This document shows, piece by piece, positions 8,723 through 15,932 of a DNA stretch of 64,000 nucleotides. A program made the position numbers and the translations under genes. The notes below the pieces were generated by a model that saw nothing but the letters and a program-made list of their open reading frames with translations, searched no databases and was not told where the DNA came from. Source of the DNA: RYN-230 sp963841695 (lineage in GTDB: Bacteria; Actinomycetota; Actinomycetes; Streptosporangiales; Streptosporangiaceae); the NCBI GenBank assembly GCA_963841695.1, contig CAWJDQ010000001.1, forward strand, positions 124,001-188,000. The letters run 5' to 3'. Each line of letters starts with the position of its first letter. Position 1 is the stretch's first letter.

Positions 8723-9679
8723 TCACCCAGGGACTGAGATGTGCACTGAATGCTGAACCGGGCCGGGCGCTGTCGGGGCACCGCCCGGGATGAAGACGTC
8801 GCCGGCGGGCGGGGCCGAGACCGGCACGGGCCCCCCGAAGTCATCGAACGTCATCTCGACCGTGGCCCGCCCGGCCGGGGCCGATGCTATCGCGGGCTGC
8901 GCGACGGTGGCGTCGAGCTGGCGCACCCGCCCCTGCTGGTCGACATCAATGGTGCCGGTGGCGGTCCCGGTGGGCAGGCGGCTCCCGGCCGGGCCGAACG
9001 CGATGCTGACAGAGAACGCGTACCTGGTTCCCGTCCAGCCGGGTCCGGAAACGCTGCCCTTCTTGTCCACCGTGCTCACCGACTTGAGCAGCGTGAACAG
9101 ATTCTGCGGGCTGGTTTCCGCCACGCTCAGCAGGCCGGCGCCGAGCCTCAGCTGCTGCCCCGCAGCCCCAGTCACGGGAGCCCAGAGCGGGGGCAGGCCG
9201 GGAATCCTGATCCAGGACTTGCCGCCGGGAAGCTTTTCCTGGCCGGCCGCGCTGCCCGGGTTCACGTACACGTATCCGCCGGTGAACCGGGTCTGCGCGC
9301 CGGTGCTCGTGGTCTCCTCGCCCACTCCTCGCGCCGGGTCGAACGCCCCGGAGAAGTCTGTCCGCACGGTCGTTGCCGTGCCATTGGCCTGCACCGTCAC
9401 GTGGGTCGTGGTCGCGCTGAAGTGGTAGCTCTTTCCCGCCGTCATCTGGGATACCGCGCTGGTGAGCTGCGCAAGCGCGGAGGGCGCCTGGACGACCGTC
9501 AGTGTGACCAGCGTGACGGCGGCCACCACGGCGACGGCGGCCGCTGAGAGCGCCGCCCGGACGCGGACAACGTGGGCCGACCGCTGTGCCTTCACGCCGC
9601 GCAGCAGATCGATGCCGGGCGGGATGTCCTCGGCCACGGCGGCGAACAGCGTGCGTACTTCTTGTTCTGTATCGGACAT
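8723..9679 (-). CDS. Membrane-anchored protein paired with SigE-type sigma (putative anti-sigma)
   Basis: A 318-residue protein. A short cytoplasmic N terminus (residues 1-40) is followed by one membrane segment (ALSAAAVAVVAAVTLVTLTV) and a long extracytoplasmic part with beta-rich repeats (YHFSATTTH, GYVYVNPGS, GTATGTIDVDQQGRVRQLDA). The layout fits proteins encoded directly after SigE-family sigma genes in actinomycetes and suggests an anti-sigma or envelope sensor role. There is no zinc-binding anti-sigma motif. The start at 9679 has AAGGAG six bases upstream; an ATG at 9694 with AGGAGG ten bases upstream is also possible. Confidence 0.7.
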   Translation of the reverse strand: MSDTEQEVRTLFAAVAEDIPPGIDLLRGVKAQRSAHVVRVRAALSAAAVAVVAAVTLVTLTVVQAPSALAQLTSAVSQMTAGKSYHFSATTTHVTVQANGTATTVRTDFSGAFDPARGVGEETTSTGAQTRFTGGYVYVNPGSAAGQEKLPGGKSWIRIPGLPPLWAPVTGAAGQQLRLGAGLLSVAETSPQNLFTLLKSVSTVDKKGSVSGPGWTGTRYAFSVSIAFGPAGSRLPTGTATGTIDVDQQGRVRQLDATVAQPAIASAPAGRATVEMTFDDFGGPVPVSAPPAGDVFIPGGAPTAPGPVQHSVHISVPG

Positions 9680-9701
9680 TTGTGGCTCCTTCATAACAAG
9701 T

Positions 9702-10253
9702 TCACCTCCTGTCACGCTCTGGATCTGGTGTCTGGTTGACCGTGGGCCGGGGCCACTCACCGCCGAGCAGCTCACGAAGCGTGCGCAAACCCCGGTGCGC
9801 ATGGGTTTTGACCGATCCGGGCGAGCAACCGAGAAGCCTGGCGACCTCGGCCTCGGGCAAGTCCTCGTAGTAGCGCAGCACCAGCACGGCACGCTGCTGC
9901 CGGGGCAGCCTGGCGAGCGCCTGCCTCATGAGGAGCCCGATCGCATGCCGGTCGGCGATGTCCTCACCGGACCCGCGCTCCGGCAGGACCGCGGCCGGGG
10001 TTTCCCGCCGCCACCGGGCACGCCACCACGAGCGGTGCGTGTTGATGACGATGCGGCGCAGGTAGGCGTCGGGATCGGTCCTGGTGTCGAGCCGGGGCCA
10101 GGCCCGGTAGAGCTTGACCAGGCTGGCCTGGACAAGATCCTCAGCGGCATGCCAGTCGCCGGTCAGCAGGACCGCTACCCGCAGGTGGCGCTCGCCGTGC
10201 TCGCGCACGAAGGCAGTGAAACGCTCGTCGACCTCGCTCGTATCTCGCCGCAT
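9702..10253 (-). CDS. SigE-family RNA polymerase sigma factor
   Basis: A 183-residue ECF-type sigma factor. The sigma-2 region covers residues about 8-75 (FVREHGERHLRVAVLLTGDW, then AEDLVQASLVKLYRAWPRL) and sigma-4 residues about 110-160 (LARLPRQQRAVLVLRYYEDL, then EAEVARLLGCSPGSVKTH as the -35 recognition helix). The short linker and missing region 3 are normal for this family. The stop lies just before the putative anti-sigma gene, so the two form one unit. One of three such pairs in this window. Confidence 0.9.
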   Translation of the reverse strand: MRRDTSEVDERFTAFVREHGERHLRVAVLLTGDWHAAEDLVQASLVKLYRAWPRLDTRTDPDAYLRRIVINTHRSWWRARWRRETPAAVLPERGSGEDIADRHAIGLLMRQALARLPRQQRAVLVLRYYEDLPEAEVARLLGCSPGSVKTHAHRGLRTLRELLGGEWPRPTVNQTPDPERDRR

Positions 10254-10495
10254 CGCAGCTTCTTCCAGGTGGCGTGGATCCCCTATCGCTCACACGCCCC
10301 CAGTCCCGCCATACGTTGACCGCCGCCGCCGGTAATTCCGGCAGCTGAACCGTCTGCCCGGGCTGGGCATCCTAATTCGTATGCCAGAATCCCCGCCGCG
10401 GGCAAGGGTTGTGACGCTGTGCGTTCTGCTGGACTGGGAACTACCTGGGGGAACAGGCCGCCTCAGTTAACCGTCGGCCTAGGCGGGCCTCGGCC

Positions 10496-10567
10496 GAGGG
10501 AGGCTTCACCACGGGCCAGACGCTGATCATCGACGGCGGCCAGGTGCTGCCCGAGGGCGTGGGCTGA
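10496..10567 (+). pseudogene. C-terminal scrap of a short-chain dehydrogenase
   Basis: Twenty-three codons and a stop encode GGFTTGQTLIIDGGQ followed by VLPEGVG, the classic C-terminal end of an SDR enzyme of the FabG type. No upstream catalytic part is present. It is a leftover of a deleted gene just before the secreted protein gene. Confidence 0.55.
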
Positions 10568-10611
10568 CCGACCCTGGTTGATCACTGTTGGGAGTGGGAA
10601 TGTGACCAAGC

Positions 10612-11952
10612 GTGATCAGCAGATCGACGGGTGTTGCCGTCACGCTGGCCGCCGCCACACTCCTGGCCGCGGCCCCGGCGGCCGCCAACGGCGTCCAGCA
10701 GCCTACGGCCAGCGGCCGGTCGGCCCCCAGTAAGGTGCCGTACACCTACCGGGTCCTGCGCCGGAACGTGATCATCAACGCCGACATCTGGAACCGCAAG
10801 CCCGAGATGATGGCGGCCGGGCTCGGCTTCGAAAACATCGTCGGCGTGCCCAACCTCAGCACCAGCAACGTCGGCCTCAGCAGCACCCTGGCCCGGCTGG
10901 CCGGCGGCACCTGGAACAGCGCGCACTGCCCTAACGGGCAGACGCCCCCGCTGGCCAGCTACACCTCGGCCTCGACTCCCGCCGGGGTGCGCAGCTATTA
11001 CGGCCAGGACGTCTACTACTCCGATGGTCTGCCGGTCGAGTTCAGCTGGCCGATCCTGCCCAGCACCCTGGACGCCGACGACTTCCGGGTCACCCTCAAC
11101 AACGGCACGACCATCACCCCCCAGGTGGCTTCGATCTGGCCCAACTTCGAGTACAACGAGCGCTCAGTGGCCGTGATGTTCGGGCACTTCGGCAACCGGA
11201 TCCCGCCCAGCCAGAAAGGCGCCATCTACCCGGTCTCGGTCCGCGTGGTCCGCGGCTCGTCAGTCCTCAAGCTGGTCGGACCGGGCCAGCGGATCGTCAG
11301 CGCGGTCGGATTCTCGGCCAAGGCCCCCGGCTCGCCCTACACCGCGCCCGGGGTGCCGCCCGCGCAGCGCGGCGGCCCGACCCTGGTCGCGGCCAAGCTG
11401 AGCCGGATGTCGGCGGTGGGCAACACCGGACCCAAGATCTTCCAGCAGAACCTGCCTAACTCCGGGGTCAGCCTCTACGGCCGCCAGGCCAAGTTCCGGC
11501 TGCGGATGTACACCTCCGGCGGCATGACCCCGAACGGGGTCACCCCGCTGCTGCCGACCCAATACGACCGGTTCTTCCGGGTCGACGCGGTCACCAAGTC
11601 GGGCCGGACCGTCCGGCTGACCAAGGCCGGCAAGACCTACTACATCGACGGCCAGCCACTGCGCGTCGTCGGCCTGGCCAACCTGGGCCGCAAGCAGTCG
11701 TCCTACGACGCCTGCTACACCGAGGTCCGCAACAACTACATCGACATCGTGCTGGACGGCAGCGCGGCCGCGGCCCGGCGGATCACCACCGTGGAGATCC
11801 CGTCCACCGGGCGCTACCACCCGCTGTACAACCCCGGCGGGCCCGGCAACAACCCCGCCCCCGGCGTCCACTACACCGCGGGCAGCCCGCCCATCTCCGA
11901 GCACGTCATGATCGCCCTGGACAACCCGCTGACGGTGACCTACCGGCCCTAG
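10612..11952 (+). CDS. Secreted protein of unknown function
   Basis: A 446-residue exported protein starting at GTG. A signal peptide (STGVAVTLAAATLLAAAPAA, cleavage near ANG) is followed by a large soluble region with many Tyr, Asn and Trp and no membrane segments. Conserved-looking stretches include NVIINADIWNRKPEMMAAG, the YGQDVYYSDGLPVEFSWPIL block, NEYRS-like beta segments and a C-terminal HVMIALDNPLTVTYRP. Codon use is almost fully GC-ending, stronger than in the neighbours. It stands alone between a dehydrogenase scrap and the DUF7218 gene. I do not recognise the family; a secreted enzyme or adhesin is possible but not supported by any motif. Confidence 0.7.
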   Translation: MISRSTGVAVTLAAATLLAAAPAAANGVQQPTASGRSAPSKVPYTYRVLRRNVIINADIWNRKPEMMAAGLGFENIVGVPNLSTSNVGLSSTLARLAGGTWNSAHCPNGQTPPLASYTSASTPAGVRSYYGQDVYYSDGLPVEFSWPILPSTLDADDFRVTLNNGTTITPQVASIWPNFEYNERSVAVMFGHFGNRIPPSQKGAIYPVSVRVVRGSSVLKLVGPGQRIVSAVGFSAKAPGSPYTAPGVPPAQRGGPTLVAAKLSRMSAVGNTGPKIFQQNLPNSGVSLYGRQAKFRLRMYTSGGMTPNGVTPLLPTQYDRFFRVDAVTKSGRTVRLTKAGKTYYIDGQPLRVVGLANLGRKQSSYDACYTEVRNNYIDIVLDGSAAAARRITTVEIPSTGRYHPLYNPGGPGNNPAPGVHYTAGSPPISEHVMIALDNPLTVTYRP

Positions 11953-12196
11953 CCTCGGCGCAGCAGAGGCGGCCGGAGTGGCGCTCGGTTCCGGCTTCCT
12001 GAACCGGGCCGCTCCTTTCCGGCGCCTGGTCCTGACCGGCTCCTCGGGGTAACCGGTTCCCTCGGCGGGATGGCCTGATCAGTCAATGCGGGCGCTCGTT
12101 TCATGGTGGGGGAGGCGGTAGCCGCAGATCACATCCGGAGCTTCGCCTGCCCAACGCCAAGTGCGGCCGCCGGGTTTACCAGGAAGGAGCGTGGCG

Positions 12197-12358
12197 ATGC
12201 CCAGGGCGCAGATCAAGGATGAAAAGACTTACCAGAAGCTCCGGGAAAAGGGAGATAGCAAGGAAAAATCTGCCCGGATCGCTAACGCTGCGGCTGGCAG
12301 TTCCCGCCGCAAGGTTGGCGCTAAGGGCGGCAAATCGCGGGACTGCGCACCGGGCTAG
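12197..12358 (+). CDS. DUF7218 family protein, C-terminally short
   Basis: A 53-residue basic protein. MPRAQIKDEKTYQKLREKGD and SKEKSARIANAAAGSSRRKV with KGGKS match the N-terminal half of small DUF7218 proteins of actinomycetes, which normally go on to a Rho-N-like helical segment of about 30 residues. Here that part is replaced by RDCAPG and a stop, so the gene may be truncated. ATG 12197 has AAGGAG seven bases upstream. Lower GC than surrounding genes. Confidence 0.6.
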   Translation: MPRAQIKDEKTYQKLREKGDSKEKSARIANAAAGSSRRKVGAKGGKSRDCAPG

Positions 12359-12412
12359 GTGAAATTGCGACGCATGGCCACGATTTCCCTGAAATGCACC
12401 AGGCGCGCCAGG

Positions 12413-13153
12413 TCAGTGGCCACTCCGATGGGTGGGGGCCGTCAGGTGAAGGGCGGTTCCGGGGGCGAGGAGGCCGCTGAGGATCCGGGCGAGGATGTCA
12501 CGGTAGCGCTCTGCCAGTTCCGGGGTGGCTGCGGATGCGCTGGCCTGCGCTGGCTGTGCAAGCAGTTCGGCCAGCCGGGGGTTGCTTCCGCTGGTGAGGA
12601 CGTGGTGCAGGTAGGCGGCGTTGCGCTGCTGCCGGTCTGAGCCGCCGGTGAGCTCGTTATGGACGAACAGTGCGGTGACGGCGTTGAGGATGGCGAAGGC
12701 TTCCAGCTTTTCGGCGTGGCCGGCAGGGTGGCGGGCGAGGACTTCCAGGACGTGCTCGAGCAGGACGATGCCGTTCGGCCCGAGGACCGACCGGGTGATA
12801 AGCAGCGACGGCAGCCAGGGGTGGCGGTGCATGATCCCGCGGGCCTGCTCGCCGATGTCCAGGAGGTCGGCGAGCCAGTCGCCGGTCGCTGGGGTGAACT
12901 CATACTCGGAACCGGTGGAGTCGATCATCAGGTCGAGCAGGTCCTCCCGGGTATCGACGTAACGGTAGAGGGACGCTGCCCCCGTCCCGAGACCGGCGCC
13001 GACCCGGCGCATGGACACCGCGTCCAGGCCCTCCCGGTCAGCGATAGCGACGGCGACGGCCGTGATTTCCTCGCGGGAACGCTGTGCCGGCCGGCCGGTA
13101 GCCGCGTGCCCGGGGCGCATCCAGATGAGGTCGCCGGGTTCCTTCGATACCAT
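12413..13153 (-). CDS. TetR/AcrR family regulator
   Basis: A 246-residue regulator. The N-terminal HTH is clear: SREEITAVAVAIADREGLDA, then VSMRRVGAGLGTGAASLYRY as the recognition helix and VDTREDLLDLMID. The rest is a helical TetR C-terminal ligand domain. The ATG at 13153 follows a G-rich stretch; longer in-frame starts reach 13342 but would cross the operator-like element, so they are unlikely. The promoter region holds a 12-bp perfect palindrome and a 53-bp element that recurs upstream of the atpI/atpB pair, so the protein probably controls itself and those genes. Confidence 0.85.
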   Translation of the reverse strand: MVSKEPGDLIWMRPGHAATGRPAQRSREEITAVAVAIADREGLDAVSMRRVGAGLGTGAASLYRYVDTREDLLDLMIDSTGSEYEFTPATGDWLADLLDIGEQARGIMHRHPWLPSLLITRSVLGPNGIVLLEHVLEVLARHPAGHAEKLEAFAILNAVTALFVHNELTGGSDRQQRNAAYLHHVLTSGSNPRLAELLAQPAQASASAATPELAERYRDILARILSGLLAPGTALHLTAPTHRSGH

Positions 13154-13172
13154 TCCAGCCCCCGCCCCTTCG

Positions 13173-13225
13173 CTTGCGAACGACGTACCCGAACCGTTAG
13201 CGTACTTTACGAACACCGTTTGCAA
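13173..13225 (-). promoter_or_regulatory. 53-bp operator-like element upstream of tetR
   Basis: On the minus strand it runs from TTGCAAAC to CGTTCGCAAG. A second copy at 14677-14729 (plus strand) matches 42 of 53 bases without gaps. The 5' end belongs to a 12-bp perfect palindrome CGTTTGCAAACG at 13217-13228. Conserved inner blocks are GTTCG, ACGCTA and GTACG. Probably a TetR binding region. Confidence 0.6.
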
Positions 13226-13343
13226 ACGATGGGAGAGCGCCTGGTCCGCGCCCGCCGGGCTGGGAGAACGGCTCCGGCGATCCCGGATGACAGCCGCCCG
13301 CGCACCGGGGTGCGCGGGCGGGCGAATGGGGGCGCGGGCCATG

Positions 13344-14165
13344 TCAATGCCCCGCTTCGAGTGAGCCGCCGATGTACTGGGCGGTCAGGATGGTGAAGAT
13401 ATAGGCCTGCAGGGCCTGGATCAGCATCTCGAACGCGGTCAGCGCGATGGTGAGGATGAACGAGGTCGCGCTGAACAGCAGGCCGATGCTCAGGCTGAAC
13501 AGGTACCAGGTCGCGAGGGTGAAAATCAGCAGCAGGATGTGCCCGGCGAACATGTTCGCGAACAGCCGGACCGCCAGCGTGAACGGCCGGATGAGCACGT
13601 ACTGCAGGATCTCCACGGGAGCCAGGAGGACCAGGATTCCCCCGGGTACCCCGCTGGGGATCATGTTCCTGAAGTAGCCGCCCAGCCCCTGGTGCTTGAT
13701 GCCCAGGTAGGTGTAGGTGCCGTACACCATCAGCATCAGCGCGGCCGGGAAAGCAATCATTGACATGGGGGGGAACTGGGCGACCGGGATGATCTCCATC
13801 AGGTTCATCAGCCAGATGAAGAAGAACAGCGAGACCAGGAACGGCAGGAAGCTATCGCCCCGCTTGCCGATCATCGGCCGCAGGATCTGCTCCCGGACGA
13901 ACTCCACCCCCCACTCCCCGAGGTTCTGCACCCCCCGGGGGACGATCTTCGGATTGGCGAACGCGGCCCAGAAGAATCCGACCACGCCGACGGCGCAGAC
14001 CAGGGCCAGCAGCATCGGCTTGGTGAAGGCGAAGCTGCCCACCGTGAAGAACGGCGTGAACAGGAAGGTCGGGCCCGGGTATCCCGGGGCCGGGTAGCCA
14101 CAGTGCGCAGACGAGAAGATATGGCTGTTGTCCTCGGTGCACTTGCCCGCGGCGAGGATCAGCAT
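13344..14165 (-). CDS. atpB: F0F1 ATP synthase subunit a
   Basis: A 273-residue membrane protein of full family length forming the proton half-channels against the c ring. Signatures: N-terminal AHCGYPAPG, the first helix with FAFTKPMLLALVCAVGVVGF, PFLVSLFFFIWLMNLMEIIP, the essential arginine in FTLAVRLFANMFAGHI, and the conserved C-terminal Gln region ALQAYIFTILTAQYI. Start at ATG 14165; a TTG at 14177 with GGAGG eight bases upstream adds four residues and may be the real start. It follows a truncated atpI-like gene as in normal atp operons, but no atpE or other subunit follows; tetR comes next. It is therefore an orphan or accessory copy. Confidence 0.9.
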   Translation of the reverse strand: MLILAAGKCTEDNSHIFSSAHCGYPAPGYPGPTFLFTPFFTVGSFAFTKPMLLALVCAVGVVGFFWAAFANPKIVPRGVQNLGEWGVEFVREQILRPMIGKRGDSFLPFLVSLFFFIWLMNLMEIIPVAQFPPMSMIAFPAALMLMVYGTYTYLGIKHQGLGGYFRNMIPSGVPGGILVLLAPVEILQYVLIRPFTLAVRLFANMFAGHILLLIFTLATWYLFSLSIGLLFSATSFILTIALTAFEMLIQALQAYIFTILTAQYIGGSLEAGH

Positions 14166-14322
14166 GTCACCGCGCAAGACGGTTTCCTCCTGCTTCGTAC
14201 CCGCGCACAGCACCCGCAGGCGAGGCGCGCATCCAGGCCGCCCTGGTCCGGGCGGAACGTCGTGGCATGCCCGTCGCACCCACCGGCAGCAGCACGGGAA
14301 CACTCGTCAGCCGCGCCACCAG

Positions 14323-14574
14323 TCAGCCGATGAGGCCGTGGGCCACCATCCCGGCGATCAGGTAGCTGAAGATGCTCCAGCCCGCGTTCTCCCCCGCCGG
14401 GACCGCCTCCCGCTTCGGGCCACTGGCCGGGGACGGTCCACCGGACCAACCGTTGGGGCCAGTGGGTGCAGATCCGGGTCCGCCGATGGCGCGCCAGGTC
14501 ATCGGGCGTCGTGCGGACGGCAGGCTGGCCCGCGGGCGGCGATCCGCCGTCCGGGAGCGAGAGGGGCGCGCCAC
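14323..14574 (-). pseudogene. AtpI/AtpZ-like ATP synthase accessory protein, truncated
   Basis: The frame ends NAGWSIFSYLIAGMVAHGLIG then TGA. This matches the first membrane hairpin of the small AtpI/AtpZ proteins encoded before atpB. Past the TGA the same frame reads LVARLTSVPVLLPVGA, the expected second half, so the stop stands where the family normally has Trp (TGG to TGA). After that, similarity is lost before atpB begins. The first 55 residues are Pro/Arg-rich and unlike the family; the true start is unclear. Either a nonsense allele or a shortened protein. Confidence 0.5.
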
Positions 14575-14676
14575 GCGTCACCGTTCCCCAGCCGGTTTCA
14601 CGGAGAGCATCCTGAGCCGGATCGCCCAGGAAACGAACCGGCCGGAGCCGGGAGCTGACATGACCCTCCCACCGCA

Positions 14677-14729
14677 TTGCAAACATCGTTCGCGAAGGAC
14701 GCTAGCAGTTTGAGTACGGCGTTCGCAAG
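14677..14729 (+). promoter_or_regulatory. 53-bp operator-like element upstream of atpI/atpB
   Basis: Second copy of the element found in front of tetR, 42 of 53 bases identical, in the opposite orientation relative to the minus-strand gene it precedes. It keeps TTGCAAAC at one end and CGTTCGCAAG at the other. It lies about 100 bases upstream of the atpI-like frame. Confidence 0.55.
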
Positions 14730-14871
14730 TTCACAACGGTCACGGACAAGCTCGCCCGGCCGGAGATGGCAGCTAGCGGTCCCGTGGACGCCGCGCAGCC
14801 ACTGCCTGGGTCGCGGAGCAGCAGGACTGTACTTCTGGCGCGGACCGAGCGCGCAGGCCGGAAGCGGTGCG

Positions 14872-15447
14872 CTAGGTCCTGCCGTCGGCCACGACATCCT
14901 CTGCGCTCTGACCTGGTCGACCACCCTGACCATGGGCTGCGCCGCCCGCCGCTTGGCCTGCATTGTCCGCCGGCGTCGCGGTCGTTCGCCGGGTACTGGC
15001 CCGCCTGGCCCAGTGGCGTAGCCAGAGCAGGCCGAAAACGGGAAGGACGAGCGGGACGAAGCCGTAGCCGCTGCCATAGCTAGACCACACCGTGGCATCA
15101 GGGAAGGTGGCCGGGTCGGCGAGGCTCCAGGTGCCGACCGCCAGCACGCCGGCTAGTTCGACCGAGCAGGACACGACGGCGATCCGGCGTGCTGCTGGAC
15201 TGCCGACGGCGAGGGTGACCGTGGCGAGGATGTAAACGATGCCCGCGAAGGCGGACAGCAAGTAGGCGACCGGGGCGTGGCCGAACTTCGTCGCGATCTG
15301 CACCCCGGCCCGTGCGGAGGCGGAGAGGGCGAAGAGCGCGTAGATGGCGACCAGCAGCCGGCCCGGGCCCGTCCTGGTCGAGTCCGGCTGCGATGCCGTG
15401 GGCCCGGGCGGCGGCGCGGGCTCAGGCGGCGGCGCGGGCTCAGACAT
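14872..15447 (-). CDS. Four-helix membrane protein
   Basis: A 191-residue protein with a Pro-rich N terminus (residues 1-25), four predicted membrane segments (LLVAIYALFALSASARAG, VAYLLSAFAGIVYILATVTL, IAVVSCSVELAGVLAVGTW, FVPLVLPVFGLLWLRHWA) and a polar tail. A central DPATFPDATVWSSYG loop is distinctive. It resembles uncharacterised actinobacterial integral membrane proteins encoded in pairs. Its start overlaps the end of the upstream membrane gene by eight bases, so they are co-translated and probably form one complex. Function unknown. Confidence 0.7.
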   Translation of the reverse strand: MSEPAPPPEPAPPPGPTASQPDSTRTGPGRLLVAIYALFALSASARAGVQIATKFGHAPVAYLLSAFAGIVYILATVTLAVGSPAARRIAVVSCSVELAGVLAVGTWSLADPATFPDATVWSSYGSGYGFVPLVLPVFGLLWLRHWARRASTRRTTATPADNAGQAAGGAAHGQGGRPGQSAEDVVADGRT

Positions 15448-15814
15448 GGATGGCCAGCCAGATCTGATGCAGCCGGACCATCAGCACGGCCGCGACGAGG
15501 CCGGCCACGGCGATGACCGCAGGGCCCCACCGGGATCGCTCCACCAGCCCCCAGAACGCCGCGGCCACCGGGATGAACGGCATCGCAATCAGGTATCCGA
15601 TGAGCGTAGCCACTCCCGCCGGGTGTGCACCGCCGGCGAGCCTGGCCACGATGACACCGACCTGGACCAGCAGCAGGATCTCAAGGACGCCCACGGCGGC
15701 GAGGAGGGGAACGCTCATTCGCCGGTTTAGGACGGTCATCAGCAGCGCGTATCCGGCCAGCGCGAGACCGGCGATGATAATCGTCGTGGGGACGGCACCG
15801 TTCACGCTTGACAT
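15440..15814 (-). CDS. Small four-helix membrane protein
   Basis: A 124-residue protein with four hydrophobic segments and almost no loops (IIIAGLALAGYALLMTVL, LLAAVGVLEILLLVQVGVIV, VATLIGYLIAMPFIPVAAAF, AVIAVAGLVAAVLMVRLH). First gene of a two-gene membrane unit. A perfect inverted repeat ends on the base just before its ATG at 15814, so transcription is probably controlled directly and the message may have little or no leader. Function unknown. Confidence 0.7.
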   Translation of the reverse strand: MSSVNGAVPTTIIIAGLALAGYALLMTVLNRRMSVPLLAAVGVLEILLLVQVGVIVARLAGGAHPAGVATLIGYLIAMPFIPVAAAFWGLVERSRWGPAVIAVAGLVAAVLMVRLHQIWLAIHV

Positions 15815-15835
15815 GTTACTACGTTTCGTAGTAAC
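15815..15835. promoter_or_regulatory. Perfect 21-bp palindromic operator
   Basis: Arms GTTACTACG and CGTAGTAAC separated by TTT, touching the start codon of the membrane pair. The TACTA...TAGTA half-sites look like BlaI/MecI/CopY family operators (known type: TACTACATATGTAGTA). The regulator is not in this window. Confidence 0.65.
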
Positions 15836-15932
15836 GGGCTCACTGCGAACCCAGACGGCCCGTGGACCGTCCATCGGATCCGATGCAGAAGCGCCACAAT
15901 CGAGGTGATACGCGACTGCCGGCGGGGGAGAC

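Noticed and set aside
14729..15083. Plus-strand gene downstream of the second 53-bp element
   Set aside because: Frames there are Arg/Ser/Gly-rich without domain and overlap the minus-strand membrane gene, so the element more likely serves the minus-strand atp genes.
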